Below are positions 34,035 through 42,551 of a DNA stretch of 64,000 bases, piece by piece. The notes beneath the pieces are model-generated. The model made no database searches. It saw nothing but the letters and a program-made list of their open reading frames with translations, and was not told the DNA's origin. The position numbers and the translations under genes were made by a program. The stretch spans positions 1 through 64,000 of the forward strand of contig JBHJOI010000079.1 of assembly GCA_050329935.1 (NCBI GenBank). The letters run 5' to 3'. This DNA is from CAYSFW01 sp050329935. Its GTDB lineage: Bacteria; Pseudomonadota; Gammaproteobacteria; UWMA-0217. The stretch's first letter is position 1. Every line of letters starts with the position of its first letter.

Positions 34035-34928
34035 CTACTTCTGCTGCGACAGCTTGATCTGCGCAGGCGCCTGGAAGGTCAAGCGGTGGCGCTGGAAGAT
34101 GCGCTCGAGCTCGCCGGATTGGCGCATGTCATCGAGCGCCTGATCCAGCGCGAGCGCCAGATCCCCGGCCGCGGCCTTGACCGCGCCGCCGACATCCCAG
34201 GCACTCTGCAGCAGTCCCGGTAATTGCACCGCGCCAATGCGGTAAGCCTCTCGCTGTTCGACCAACGCCGCCTCGATCTCCGCTCGCGGCGCCATCACGC
34301 CGCCAAGCTCACCTCGCATCAGAGCCGCACAGGCTTCGCCGACACTACGGAAATGAACCACGTTGTTACGAATGGCGCCGGCCCGCGCACTGAGCAGATA
34401 AAAATCCGCCAGGGTGTCAAGCTCAACCCCGACCTTTTCCTTTTCGAAGACGCTCAACGCATCAAGTTCATCCGCGACGCGCGGATGCAGCACGACCGCG
34501 ATCTGATCCCGGTGATAAGGCGCGACGAGACGTATTCGCGAGTTACGTTGCGCGATACCGGCATCATGCGGCACGCGCAACATCAAGTCCGCGACTCCGC
34601 CGCCGAGGTAATGCCCCTTCCAGATGTTGTTGCGCAAATCGTCTTCCAATGACTCATCGGCACCGACCCCACGTACCGCGACGCCCACGCCGAGTCGCTC
34701 CGCGACTGCCTTCGCGACGTCGACATCCACCCCCTTCATGATCCCACCCTCAACATACGAATAGGGCGGAAAGTTCGCGTACACCGCGACGTCGAGGACG
34801 CCTTTTTCCTTGATTCGCGCCATTGCCGACTGCTCGGGGTCGGCCGCGTGCGCGACCGCGCTCAGCAAGCCCACCACCAGCGCGACAACGACGCGCGAAA
34901 TCACATCGAGTGCTCGCATCAATCCCAC
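34035..34928 (-). CDS. Quinoprotein dehydrogenase-associated ABC-type substrate-binding protein (MoxJ/XoxJ-like)
   Basis: 297 residues with a cleavable signal (VVVALVVGLLSAVAHA). A family 3 solute-binding fold: LDVAVYANFPPYSYVEGGIM, GVDVDVAKAVAERLGVGVAV, ADLMLRVPHD. Relatives encoded with methanol or ethanol dehydrogenases (MoxJ, XoxJ) help mature or activate the dehydrogenase rather than import a solute. No ABC permease gene is nearby, which supports that role. Confidence 0.88.
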   Translation of the reverse strand: MGLMRALDVISRVVVALVVGLLSAVAHAADPEQSAMARIKEKGVLDVAVYANFPPYSYVEGGIMKGVDVDVAKAVAERLGVGVAVRGVGADESLEDDLRNNIWKGHYLGGGVADLMLRVPHDAGIAQRNSRIRLVAPYHRDQIAVVLHPRVADELDALSVFEKEKVGVELDTLADFYLLSARAGAIRNNVVHFRSVGEACAALMRGELGGVMAPRAEIEAALVEQREAYRIGAVQLPGLLQSAWDVGGAVKAAAGDLALALDQALDDMRQSGELERIFQRHRLTFQAPAQIKLSQQK

Positions 34929-34935
34929 CTCGCTT

Positions 34936-35379
34936 TTACTTCGGTTGCTTGATCAACCATGCGCGTATCGCCCACACCGCCTCCTGATCGAGCACACCTT
35001 CGAACTTCGGCATGTAAGTGACACCGTTACGGATCGCACCGTTGCGCACCCGCTCGACGTACCACTCGTCACCTTCGGCATCGTCGGCCAGCAGCCGCAA
35101 ATCGGGCGCGATCCCGCCCGATACGGCACCGAGCCCGTGGCAACGCGCGCAGTTCTGATTGTAGGCCGAAGCGCCGAGCGCAACCGCCGCTTCGTTGTCC
35201 TTGAAAGGGTTTCGTTCGACCCAGGCTTCACCCAGTTTCGGCAGACCCGAGGTATCGACCGGTTGCGGTGTCACGTCGCCGTGCCCCCAGGCATGACTCG
35301 CTACGAACGTAAGCACAAACCCGAGTAATGACATATAGGTCATTGAATTCAATTTAGTTCTCATATCCGCACAATTCAC
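34936..35379 (-). CDS. pedF: Cytochrome c-550 PedF-like electron acceptor
   Basis: A 147-residue periplasmic c-type cytochrome with a signal peptide (MSLLGFVLTFVASHAWG). The family-like start GDVTPQPVDTSGLPKLG is followed by the haem site YNQNCARCHGLGAVSGGIAP (CxxCH). The axial Met is probably in NGVTYMPKFEG. It should take electrons from the PQQ alcohol dehydrogenase encoded immediately upstream. The start is uncertain between 35379 and 35364. Confidence 0.9.
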   Translation of the reverse strand: MNCADMRTKLNSMTYMSLLGFVLTFVASHAWGHGDVTPQPVDTSGLPKLGEAWVERNPFKDNEAAVALGASAYNQNCARCHGLGAVSGGIAPDLRLLADDAEGDEWYVERVRNGAIRNGVTYMPKFEGVLDQEAVWAIRAWLIKQPK

Positions 35380-35466
35380 TTTAACTACTGTTCGTCACCG
35401 ACACGATCCAGTCGTGCATCACCCGAGCCTGTCGGGCGGTGCACCACGAATCATTTCTACCGCGCA

Positions 35467-37281
35467 TCAACTCTTGTGGAGTTTGAAGACCCAGACCGAA
35501 CCACCCTGATTCAGATACTTGACCTGCTGTGCGACGTCACCGCCCCAGAGCGGCACGGCACCGCCCCATCCCGACGGCACCGCGATATATTGCTCGCCAT
35601 CCATTTCCCAGGTGACCGGGCAGCCGACCACGCCGGAACCAGTCTGGAACTTCCAGACCTCCGTCCCCGTTTTTGCATCGAAGGCCTTGAGAAATCCTTC
35701 CGGCGTACCGGTGAACACCAAGCCGCCACCCGTGGTCATCACGCCACCCCAGAGCGGTGCGTTGTTGCGTTGCTCCCAAACGATCTTGCCGGTTTTCGGA
35801 TCCATTGCCCGCAGCGCGCCGATGTAGTCCTTGTTGAGCGGCTTGATGGTGAATCCCGCCCCGAGATAAGCGGCGCCTTTCTTGTAGGTGATCGGTTCAT
35901 TCCAGAGGTCCATCCCCCACTCGTTCGCGGGCACATAGAACAAGCCAGTATCGGGACTGTAAGCCATCGGCTGCCAGTTCTTACCGCCCAGGAACGACGG
36001 CGCGACGAACACACTATCGCCCTTCTTGCCGTCGCCGCTCTTGGTGGGGTCGCCCGCGCGAACGCCGGTTTCGATTGGGCGTCCGGTCGTCAGATCGATA
36101 CCCTTGGCCCAGTCGATCTGGTTGACGAACGGAAACGCATTGAGCAATTTGCCGTTGGTGCGATCGAGCACGTAGAAAAAACCGTTGCGGTCAGCATGCG
36201 CCGCCAGCTTCTTGCCATCGGCGTCGTATGACACCACTTCATTGACACCATCGTAGTCCCAGCCGTCGTTCGGCGTGTACTGGTAGTGCCATTTGATCTT
36301 ACCGGTATCCGGGTCGATCGCGAGGGTCGAGGTCGAATACAGGTTATCACCCGGACGCAAATGCGCGTTCCACGGCGCTGGATTACCGGTGCCGTAGAAC
36401 ACCGTGTTGGTGTCGGCATCGTAGCTACCACCGTGCCAGGTCGCCGCACCGCCGGTCTTCCACAGGTCGCCCGGCCAGCTCGCGTTGGTGGTCCCAGTCA
36501 AGCCATTCTCGACCTGGGTACCGCCCTCCCACTTGTAACCCATGTGCCCCTCGACCGACGGACGACTCCAGACCATCTTGCCGGTTTTCGCATCACGTGC
36601 CTCGACGCGTCCGATCACACCGAATTCGCCGCCGGAAACGCCCGTGATCACCTTGCCCTTGACGATGATCGGCGCGGCGGTAAACGAATAGCCGGCCTTG
36701 TAATCGTCGATTTTTTCCTTCCAGACCACCTCGCCAGTATCTTGATTGAGCGCGACGATCTGCGCGTCGAGGGTACCGAAAATCACCAGGTTGTCGTACA
36801 ACGCCGCGCCGCGGTTGATCACGTCGCAACACGGCAGAATGCCGTCGGGTAGCCGATGGTCGTACTGCCACAACTCCTCCCCGGTCCGCGCGTCGATCGC
36901 GAAAATCCGTGAATACGATGCGGTAACGAACATCTTGCCATTGTGAATCAATGGCTGCGCCTCCTGGCCGCGCTGCTTTTCGCCACCGAACGAGAACGAC
37001 CAGGCCGGCACCAGATTCTTGATGGTTTCCGGGTTGATCTGCTTCAGCGGACTGTATCGCTGCCCTTGCAACCCCATCCCCCAACTCAACACATTCGAGG
37101 TGTCTTTCGCGTCGTTGAGAACCATCGCGTCCGTGACCGCGACCGACGCGGCGACCGCTGTCTTGGTCGTGGCAGGTGCGGTCGCGTCGGCGTATACGCC
37201 GCCGCTGGCGATGAGTAGCGCAAGGGCAATCGAGCGTCGAATGAATGGATTCACGCAGTGCTCCGAGTTGGGGTGGTTCAT
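35467..37281 (-). CDS. PQQ-dependent alcohol dehydrogenase, ExaA/PedH type with lanthanide signature
   Basis: A 604-residue periplasmic eight-bladed propeller enzyme oxidising primary alcohols to aldehydes. The signal peptide is FIRRSIALALLIASGGVYA. PQQ-site features: the vicinal disulfide LPCCDVINRGAA, GNPAPWN, the catalytic Asp342 in NDGWDYDGVNE, and SVWVFKLHKS at the end. The residue two beyond the catalytic Asp is Asp344, as in lanthanide-dependent PedH and XoxF; calcium enzymes such as ExaA and PedE have Ser or Ala there. Overall similarity is to ExaA, not MxaF. ATG 37281 has GGAG nine bases upstream; the longer frame to 37503 is not used. It is the first gene of the operon, under a sigma-54 promoter. 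Confidence 0.94.
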   Translation of the reverse strand: MNHPNSEHCVNPFIRRSIALALLIASGGVYADATAPATTKTAVAASVAVTDAMVLNDAKDTSNVLSWGMGLQGQRYSPLKQINPETIKNLVPAWSFSFGGEKQRGQEAQPLIHNGKMFVTASYSRIFAIDARTGEELWQYDHRLPDGILPCCDVINRGAALYDNLVIFGTLDAQIVALNQDTGEVVWKEKIDDYKAGYSFTAAPIIVKGKVITGVSGGEFGVIGRVEARDAKTGKMVWSRPSVEGHMGYKWEGGTQVENGLTGTTNASWPGDLWKTGGAATWHGGSYDADTNTVFYGTGNPAPWNAHLRPGDNLYSTSTLAIDPDTGKIKWHYQYTPNDGWDYDGVNEVVSYDADGKKLAAHADRNGFFYVLDRTNGKLLNAFPFVNQIDWAKGIDLTTGRPIETGVRAGDPTKSGDGKKGDSVFVAPSFLGGKNWQPMAYSPDTGLFYVPANEWGMDLWNEPITYKKGAAYLGAGFTIKPLNKDYIGALRAMDPKTGKIVWEQRNNAPLWGGVMTTGGGLVFTGTPEGFLKAFDAKTGTEVWKFQTGSGVVGCPVTWEMDGEQYIAVPSGWGGAVPLWGGDVAQQVKYLNQGGSVWVFKLHKS

Positions 37282-37376
37282 CTCTCTGGCTCCGTTATGA
37301 TCGTGGCAAGGGGCGATTTCGCCTGACCAGCCGCGGCAGCCGCGATGCGATCGGTTCAGGCGAACGCAGACATGCT

Positions 37377-37392
37377 TGCAATTACCAGACCA
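37377..37392 (-). promoter_or_regulatory. Sigma-54 (-24/-12) promoter of the alcohol dehydrogenase operon
   Basis: On the minus strand the sequence is TGGTCTGGTAATTGCA. This is GG-N10-GC with TTGCA at -12, an excellent RpoN site. Transcription would start near 37365, giving a leader of about 84 bases before the ATG at 37281. A sigma-54 activator gene is divergently encoded. Confidence 0.75.
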
Positions 37393-37528
37393 CCCTAGCG
37401 CGAAGACGTCGATGCTCGGCCGATAAGCACTCCCATGTATCTGTTTTAAAATGTTTTCGTAATCCAGGCCCACAGCCCGGCGGCCCATTACCACGGTGTT
37501 CAAACACCACCCTGAAGTGTGACGGAGT

Positions 37529-37546
37529 TGTCACGAATTCGTGACA
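37529..37546. promoter_or_regulatory. 18-bp perfect palindrome, likely activator binding site
   Basis: TGTCACGAATTCGTGACA is its own reverse complement. Extra half-sites flank it: GTGTGAC just before and GTGACA at 37551-37556. It lies about 140-150 bases upstream of the sigma-54 promoter, the normal distance for an upstream activating sequence. The AcoR-like activator at 38109 is the obvious ligand (inferred). Confidence 0.7.
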
Positions 37547-37576
37547 CACGGTGACAGCAAGATCGCTGCGGCGGGC

Positions 37577-37712
37577 GCCGCTTCGGGTTGAGTAGGCGAG
37601 CGCGTCGGTAGCGGTTATGCAACTGCCGAGCCCGCGGGTATGGGCTCACGATATCTCCTGCGTACCCTGCCCTGTGCGGCTTTCAACCTCCGGGGCAGCG
37701 TCCTCGCCATGA
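37577..37712 (+). repeat. Inverted-repeat element, copy H
   Basis: A diverged copy between the palindrome and the activator gene. The left arm is GCCGCTTCGGGTTGAGTAGG and the right arm CGTACCCTGCCCTGTGCGGC, with several mismatches. The core GGGCTCACGATATCTCCTG and the tail TTTCAACCTC, GCGTCCTCGCCATGA are recognisable. Confidence 0.75.
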
Positions 37713-37904
37713 CTGTTAGGCGCGTAGCAAGCGGTGCCCCAAGCAGAGGCGAGAAGTAAGAAGTTCGCGCGATTTTAGGCAGGAAAAGGCCATGACAAGC
37801 ACCAATTGTTGCGTCACCAACACCCCGCCCAAGCCATATTGCCTCGAGACCGCGATATTTCGTCAAAAAAATCTGTCTCTTGAATCGCTTGCCTCGTCAT
37901 GATC

Positions 37905-37910
37905 TATAAT
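37905..37910 (+). promoter_or_regulatory. -10 element (TATAAT) of the activator transcript
   Basis: A perfect TATAAT, with TTGAAT 19 bases upstream as a possible -35. It points toward the small ORF and the activator gene, leaving a leader of about 85 bases. Confidence 0.5.
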
Positions 37911-38001
37911 TTTAAGGCGCGCCCGGAGCCTTCCTGACAGGGGTTCACTGAATATTCGGGATGACGACCCGACAAGCGCGCACGAAACTCACGAATTTGA
38001 C

Positions 38002-38112
38002 ATGAATACACAGAACACCAAACCCGCGAACACCGAGGCCTGCCCGCCGTCGTCGTCCAACAACCCGCTGGTCAGCATACCGGTGGGCGCTTACTTGCAG
38101 TCGAGTTCATGA
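38002..38112 (+). CDS. 36-residue upstream ORF overlapping the sigma-54 activator gene
   Basis: An ATG at 38002 opens 36 codons, starting MNTQNTKPANTEACPPSSSN and ending VSIPVGAYLQSSS. Its stop overlaps the activator start as ATGA (38109-38112), the classic arrangement for translational coupling. No Shine-Dalgarno is obvious and no family is recognised. It could be a leader peptide that sets the activator's translation, or chance. Confidence 0.4.
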   Translation: MNTQNTKPANTEACPPSSSNNPLVSIPVGAYLQSSS

Positions 38113-40073
38113 TTTCCGAACACGCTTACCGGATCAGCCGACTAGCGGAGGGCCGGAGCGCTCCGGATTTCGATCTCGAAGCGTTCGTGGTCGAGTCCTG
38201 GAAGCGATGCATTCAGCAATACGCGATCGATCCCATCGCCGCGCCGCGCATTCCATTCCTCGATTCCGGCGAACTCAAATACCATGTCGAGGAGATGGAG
38301 CAGCTCGCGCGAATCGCCTTGCCCGAAATGCAACAGCTCTACAAAGCCATTACCGGATCGGGTTACGCGATCATACTGACCAACCGCGAAGGCGTGATTC
38401 TGAAATCGGTTTGCGATCCAGCGCTGGAAACCGCGTTTCGCGGCGCCGGATTGGCCCCGGGTGGCCTCTGGGGGGAATCACACGCGGGCACCAATGGCAT
38501 CGGCACCTGCATCATCGAACGGACGCCAGTCACGGTGCACCGCGACGAACATTTCCTGGCACACAACATTCATCTGACGTGTAGCGCCGCGCCAATCTTT
38601 AATCCTCGCGGTGAAATGATCGCGGTGCTGGACTTGTCGTCGGTTTCCGGCGAAAGCGCACGTAGCGGCCAGGCGCTGGTACGCGCGCTAGTCAGCAACT
38701 CGACCCGCACGATTGAAAACCAGTTACTACTGCTCAATCACCGCGCCGATTGGATTTTTCGCTTCCACACGCACGCGGAATTTCTCGGACTTCCGCACGA
38801 GGCGTTGCTCGCGATTGGCGAGGACGACCGGATTCGCGCCGCCAACACCGCGGCCAGCCGCTATCTAGGCACCGCGAGTGTACAGGAGTTGATCGGTGAG
38901 CCGCTGGCGCGATTCGTCGGCGCCGACGCGACGAATCTGCTGACCAGCACCCTGGCCCGGGACGGTTATATCTTGCCGTTCCGAATAATCGGCAATCCCT
39001 GCCAGCTTTTCGCGACGCGTTACAACCTGCCGCGTCACACGCAACCAACCGCGGCGCCTACCCGCCACACTCGGCTCGGTCTATGTGAGGTAGCCGGCAA
39101 GGATCCGCGAATGCAGCGCACCGTGCGAAATGCGCTCCGGGTCGTCGATCGCAATGTAGCGTTATTGATTCAGGGCGAGACCGGCGCCGGCAAGGAAGTG
39201 TTGGCGCGCGCGCTGCACGACGCCAGCGAGCGCCGCGATAAGCCGTTTGTCGCGATCAACTGCGCCTCGATTCCGGAATCCTTGATCGAAAGTGAACTCT
39301 TCGGCTATGGCCGCGGTGCGTTTACCGGTGCTCGCCGCGAGGGCATGAAAGGACGTATCGAGCAAGCAAGCGGCGGCACGCTGTTCCTGGACGAGATCGG
39401 CGATATGCCTTTGGCGCTACAAACGCGGTTGCTGCGCTGCCTCGAGGACTGCGCGATCACCCCGCTCGGTAGCGAGCGCGCGGTCAACATCGACTTGCAC
39501 GTCATCAGTGCCAGTCACCGCAATCTCGAGACGCTTGTTCGCGAGGACCGCTTCCGCGAAGACTTGTATTATCGCCTCAATGGTATCAGCCTTGAACTGA
39601 CGCCACTGCGGGAGCGCGAGGATTGCCTTGAGTTGATCCACGAAGTGCTTGCCCGCGAAAACGATGGCGCGGCACAGGTGCGGCTCGACGAGACGGCCAC
39701 CCATGCGCTACTGGCCTACTCGTGGCCGGGCAACCTTCGCGAACTAAAAAACGTACTGCGTGGCGCGATCGCGCTCAGTACCCATCAAGTCATCACGCTG
39801 AACGAACTGCCGGCGCGCCTCGCAACCTGCTTGAACACGCCCGCCACAACGCTCGCCGAGCAGACGACGACAAATGCGGAACTCGCGCCGCCTCGTTCCG
39901 CGGGGGCGAATTCGAGTGACAATCCCCTGCACGCCGCCGAAAAGGCCACCTTGTCGCGGGCCCTGGAAGCCCATCAGTGGAACGTCTCGGACACCGCGCG
40001 ATCACTCCAGATGAGCCGCAACACGCTCTATCGCAAACTGAAACGACATGGGATCAAGCACCCCCCGACCTGA
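38109..40073 (+). CDS. AcoR-like sigma-54-dependent transcriptional activator
   Basis: 654 residues. An N-terminal GAF sensor region (about 60-215, with GLWGESHAGTNGIGTCIIER and CSAAPIFNPRGEMIAVLDLS) is followed by a PAS-like middle segment (about 235-315). The AAA+ domain has Walker A IQGETGAGKEVLA, the sigma-54 contact loop GYGRGAFTGAR and GGTLFLDEIGDMP. A Fis-type helix-turn-helix ends the protein (WNVSDTARSLQMSRNTLYRK). Proteins of this layout activate acetoin or alcohol catabolism genes. It is divergent from the alcohol dehydrogenase operon, whose sigma-54 promoter and palindrome it probably serves. Confidence 0.93.
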   Translation: MISEHAYRISRLAEGRSAPDFDLEAFVVESWKRCIQQYAIDPIAAPRIPFLDSGELKYHVEEMEQLARIALPEMQQLYKAITGSGYAIILTNREGVILKSVCDPALETAFRGAGLAPGGLWGESHAGTNGIGTCIIERTPVTVHRDEHFLAHNIHLTCSAAPIFNPRGEMIAVLDLSSVSGESARSGQALVRALVSNSTRTIENQLLLLNHRADWIFRFHTHAEFLGLPHEALLAIGEDDRIRAANTAASRYLGTASVQELIGEPLARFVGADATNLLTSTLARDGYILPFRIIGNPCQLFATRYNLPRHTQPTAAPTRHTRLGLCEVAGKDPRMQRTVRNALRVVDRNVALLIQGETGAGKEVLARALHDASERRDKPFVAINCASIPESLIESELFGYGRGAFTGARREGMKGRIEQASGGTLFLDEIGDMPLALQTRLLRCLEDCAITPLGSERAVNIDLHVISASHRNLETLVREDRFREDLYYRLNGISLELTPLREREDCLELIHEVLARENDGAAQVRLDETATHALLAYSWPGNLRELKNVLRGAIALSTHQVITLNELPARLATCLNTPATTLAEQTTTNAELAPPRSAGANSSDNPLHAAEKATLSRALEAHQWNVSDTARSLQMSRNTLYRKLKRHGIKHPPT

Positions 40074-40293
40074 CCGATCTCGCGCCACGCGCGCGTAAAC
40101 TACACGGACCGGATGCCGGTTAGACTCCGCCATTGGACATCCGCGGTTCGGGTAAATAGCAAACGACGCGGGGGGTGTTTGATGACCCACGCGCGCAGCG
40201 TATATGCTTCGCAACGCGACCTGTCTGCACGATCCCTCGCCTTCTGGCTACTGGCTCCTTCAAATTTGCCGCTTACCGACAGAACGTCGGCAA

Positions 40294-41265
40294 TCAATAC
40301 CACAAACCACTGAATCGCGATCTGGGCGCGGAGATCCGCCTGCCGATCAAGTCCAGCAATGCGTCCAGTGCTGGCGTGCCACCGTGATCGGCCCGAATGC
40401 CGACGGACGCCCACCGCGCTGGCGCCAAGTCGCGCAGTCGCGCGATGCGGTCCTCGATCCGCGGATGGGTACGTAACAACGAGGGGTCTGGACTACGTCG
40501 TCCGGGCAGCAGGATCTGTTCAAACACACCGTTGCCGTAGTACTCGAGTTTGCGCAACGCGGAGGCAAGCGCGTTCGGGTCACCCGTGAGTTCGACCGCA
40601 CCTAGATCGGCGTCGTATTCCCGGCTGCGCGAGAGGCCAAGTTGCAGCAACGCAGTGAGCTGAGGCGCGAGTAATAACAGCAACGCCCCCAGCCAAGATA
40701 CGGTCTGACCGCCGACAATGACGAGCGGCAAATTGAGCAACAACATCAGCAGACCGACCAAGGACATACTGTGCGTGAGGCGCGACAGCGTATCGGCGAG
40801 TCCCATCACCCGCATATCGTTATTGCGGATATGACTCATTTCATGGGCTAGCACGGCGGTGATCTCGCGATCGTCTAGCCGCCGCAACAAACCGTCGGTG
40901 ATCGCGATCGAGGCCTGCTCGCGATCGCCGACCGCGAACGCATTCATCGTCTGACTCGGGATGTAATAGAGACCAGGCGCCACCGGAAGCCCCGCCCGAC
41001 GCGCCAACTCGGCCACGGTGCGCACCATGCCCGGCGCGGTATATCGGTCCAGCGCCACCGCGCGGTACATCCGCAATACGAGCGTGGGTGAAATGCGCGG
41101 CGCGATGACAGCCAGCAATCCCCCGGCCAGCAGCAAACCAACCATCATCGGCGCGCCACCGAAGGACCAGCCCACCAGCGCCAAAACACCGAGTACGCCC
41201 GCCAGCATCAACACCGTCTGGATCGTATTGAGTCGTTTGTGGCGGGCGATTTCTTTCGCGTTCAT
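40294..41265 (-). CDS. HtpX-like M48 zinc metalloprotease
   Basis: A 323-residue membrane protease. Two N-terminal helices (TVLMLAGVLGVLALVGWSF and following) precede the zinc motif VLAHEMSHIRNND (HExxH), which is followed by a further helical hairpin and the third ligand region SRSREYDADLGAVEL. It likely degrades misfolded membrane proteins. MNAFAVGDREQASIAITDGLL matches the HtpX family. It is convergent with the activator gene; the gap 40074-40293 shows nothing. Confidence 0.93.
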   Translation of the reverse strand: MNAKEIARHKRLNTIQTVLMLAGVLGVLALVGWSFGGAPMMVGLLLAGGLLAVIAPRISPTLVLRMYRAVALDRYTAPGMVRTVAELARRAGLPVAPGLYYIPSQTMNAFAVGDREQASIAITDGLLRRLDDREITAVLAHEMSHIRNNDMRVMGLADTLSRLTHSMSLVGLLMLLLNLPLVIVGGQTVSWLGALLLLLAPQLTALLQLGLSRSREYDADLGAVELTGDPNALASALRKLEYYGNGVFEQILLPGRRSPDPSLLRTHPRIEDRIARLRDLAPARWASVGIRADHGGTPALDALLDLIGRRISAPRSRFSGLWY

Positions 41266-41371
41266 CTCGTGATCATCATGGTGTCGGAGGCAAGCGAATC
41301 AAGTCTCTGGAACCCGAATCAACCTCGGCGACGCGATCGTCCTGACGCCAGTGCGCCGACCGCGCATGCCC

Positions 41372-42511
41372 TCAATCCGGGTCCGAATCATGCGCCGGCC
41401 CCCGCGGTACGGCCACCACGCTCGGATCGCCCGATTGGCCCAGCGATGCAGAGACCGCGCCAGGCGCGGCCAGGTCCACGGATTCGACCGTGCTCGGGGC
41501 GCGCTCGGCCCTATCCAGTTCATCGCTAATCGCGCCTAAATCCGCCTTTAGTCGCTCGAGATCCTGTTGAATCGTATCGACCAACCCTTTTGCCAGACGT
41601 TCCCCAAGCACCTCGTAGCGGGCATCGATCTGGTTCGAGAGGTGTTGCGCCAACAGCAGCACACCCTTCAGAGAAGGTCGCACGCCTGTCGTATCCAACA
41701 CCTCCAACGACTGGCCGCGGCGCAGTATGTCGCCGAGCATGCGATGAAAGATCTGGGAGCCCGAACGTTCGCTCTTTCGCAACAAGTCGTCGGCGCGTAA
41801 ATGCAAATCGTGCAAATCGCCAAGATCATTCTGCAAATCCTTGCAATGATTCAGCAATAATGCGGCCGGGGGCAATTCGGCGACCACGGGCTCGAGGAGG
41901 TAACGCAACCGCTTGGTGAGGATTCGCACCCGATGCAAGTTCGCGGGATCGCGCGCCTGGCCTAGTTCGGAGAGACCCTCCAGCCAAGTCCCGGCCAATA
42001 GGTCGCAGGCCGTCCCAACGACGGCCGCGAACGCGGGCGCATCGGCCGTGCGGCGCCTGCGCAAACGCTTCAACACACGCTTTTGCAAACGACCGAAACG
42101 CTGTTGCAGCGGCTTGCGCAGCGCGTCGAAGTGGGTATGAAATTCGACCGCATAGGCGTCATGCAGGGTATCGCAGCCGGTGTGCAGCCCTGGACCTTGC
42201 GGCAGCGCGGCGACACTTTCCTCCAGCCAGTGCAGTCTTACCTCCGCATCGCGCGCGGCATTGGTGCGTCGCGCAAGCTTGCGTAGTCGTTCGAGCCGCT
42301 TGCGGCCCACCAGACGTTTGCCGAACTCAGGGTAACTCTCGGCGATGCTGCGAAAGCGCCGCAGCGCGACACGAAAATCATGCAAGGCGTCCGGGTCGTT
42401 TGTACGCCGCAGAGCGTCGAGCTGATCCGCCGCGATCGCCAACTGACGTTGTAGTAATCCGGCAATGGCTTCCGTGGCCGGTAGTCTGAGCAGTTCCGGT
42501 GCCTGATTCAT
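41372..42511 (-). CDS. CHAD domain protein
   Basis: A 379-residue helical protein with conserved His and Arg/Lys surfaces: PDALHDFRVALRRFRSIAESY, RTNAARDAEVRLHWLEE, LHRVRILTKRLRYLLEPV, and CKDLQNDLGDLHDLHLRADDL. CHAD domains bind inorganic polyphosphate and may localise to polyphosphate or PHA granules. No CYTH domain is fused. The last 80 residues are acidic and disordered-looking. Confidence 0.92.
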   Translation of the reverse strand: MNQAPELLRLPATEAIAGLLQRQLAIAADQLDALRRTNDPDALHDFRVALRRFRSIAESYPEFGKRLVGRKRLERLRKLARRTNAARDAEVRLHWLEESVAALPQGPGLHTGCDTLHDAYAVEFHTHFDALRKPLQQRFGRLQKRVLKRLRRRRTADAPAFAAVVGTACDLLAGTWLEGLSELGQARDPANLHRVRILTKRLRYLLEPVVAELPPAALLLNHCKDLQNDLGDLHDLHLRADDLLRKSERSGSQIFHRMLGDILRRGQSLEVLDTTGVRPSLKGVLLLAQHLSNQIDARYEVLGERLAKGLVDTIQQDLERLKADLGAISDELDRAERAPSTVESVDLAAPGAVSASLGQSGDPSVVAVPRGPAHDSDPD

Positions 42512-42551
42512 TCGCGTCGACCTGTAAGGTTCATGCCACGGCGACTGGGGT

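Noticed and set aside
35467..37281. Calling the quinoprotein a methanol dehydrogenase (MxaF or XoxF)
   Set aside because: The sequence follows ExaA/PedE/PedH throughout, and the partner cytochrome is PedF-like rather than MxaG. Only the lanthanide Asp is shared with XoxF.
37282..37503. Longer N-terminus of the alcohol dehydrogenase
   Set aside because: The extension would cover the sigma-54 promoter and has no signal-peptide character; the ATG at 37281 has GGAG and a good signal peptide.
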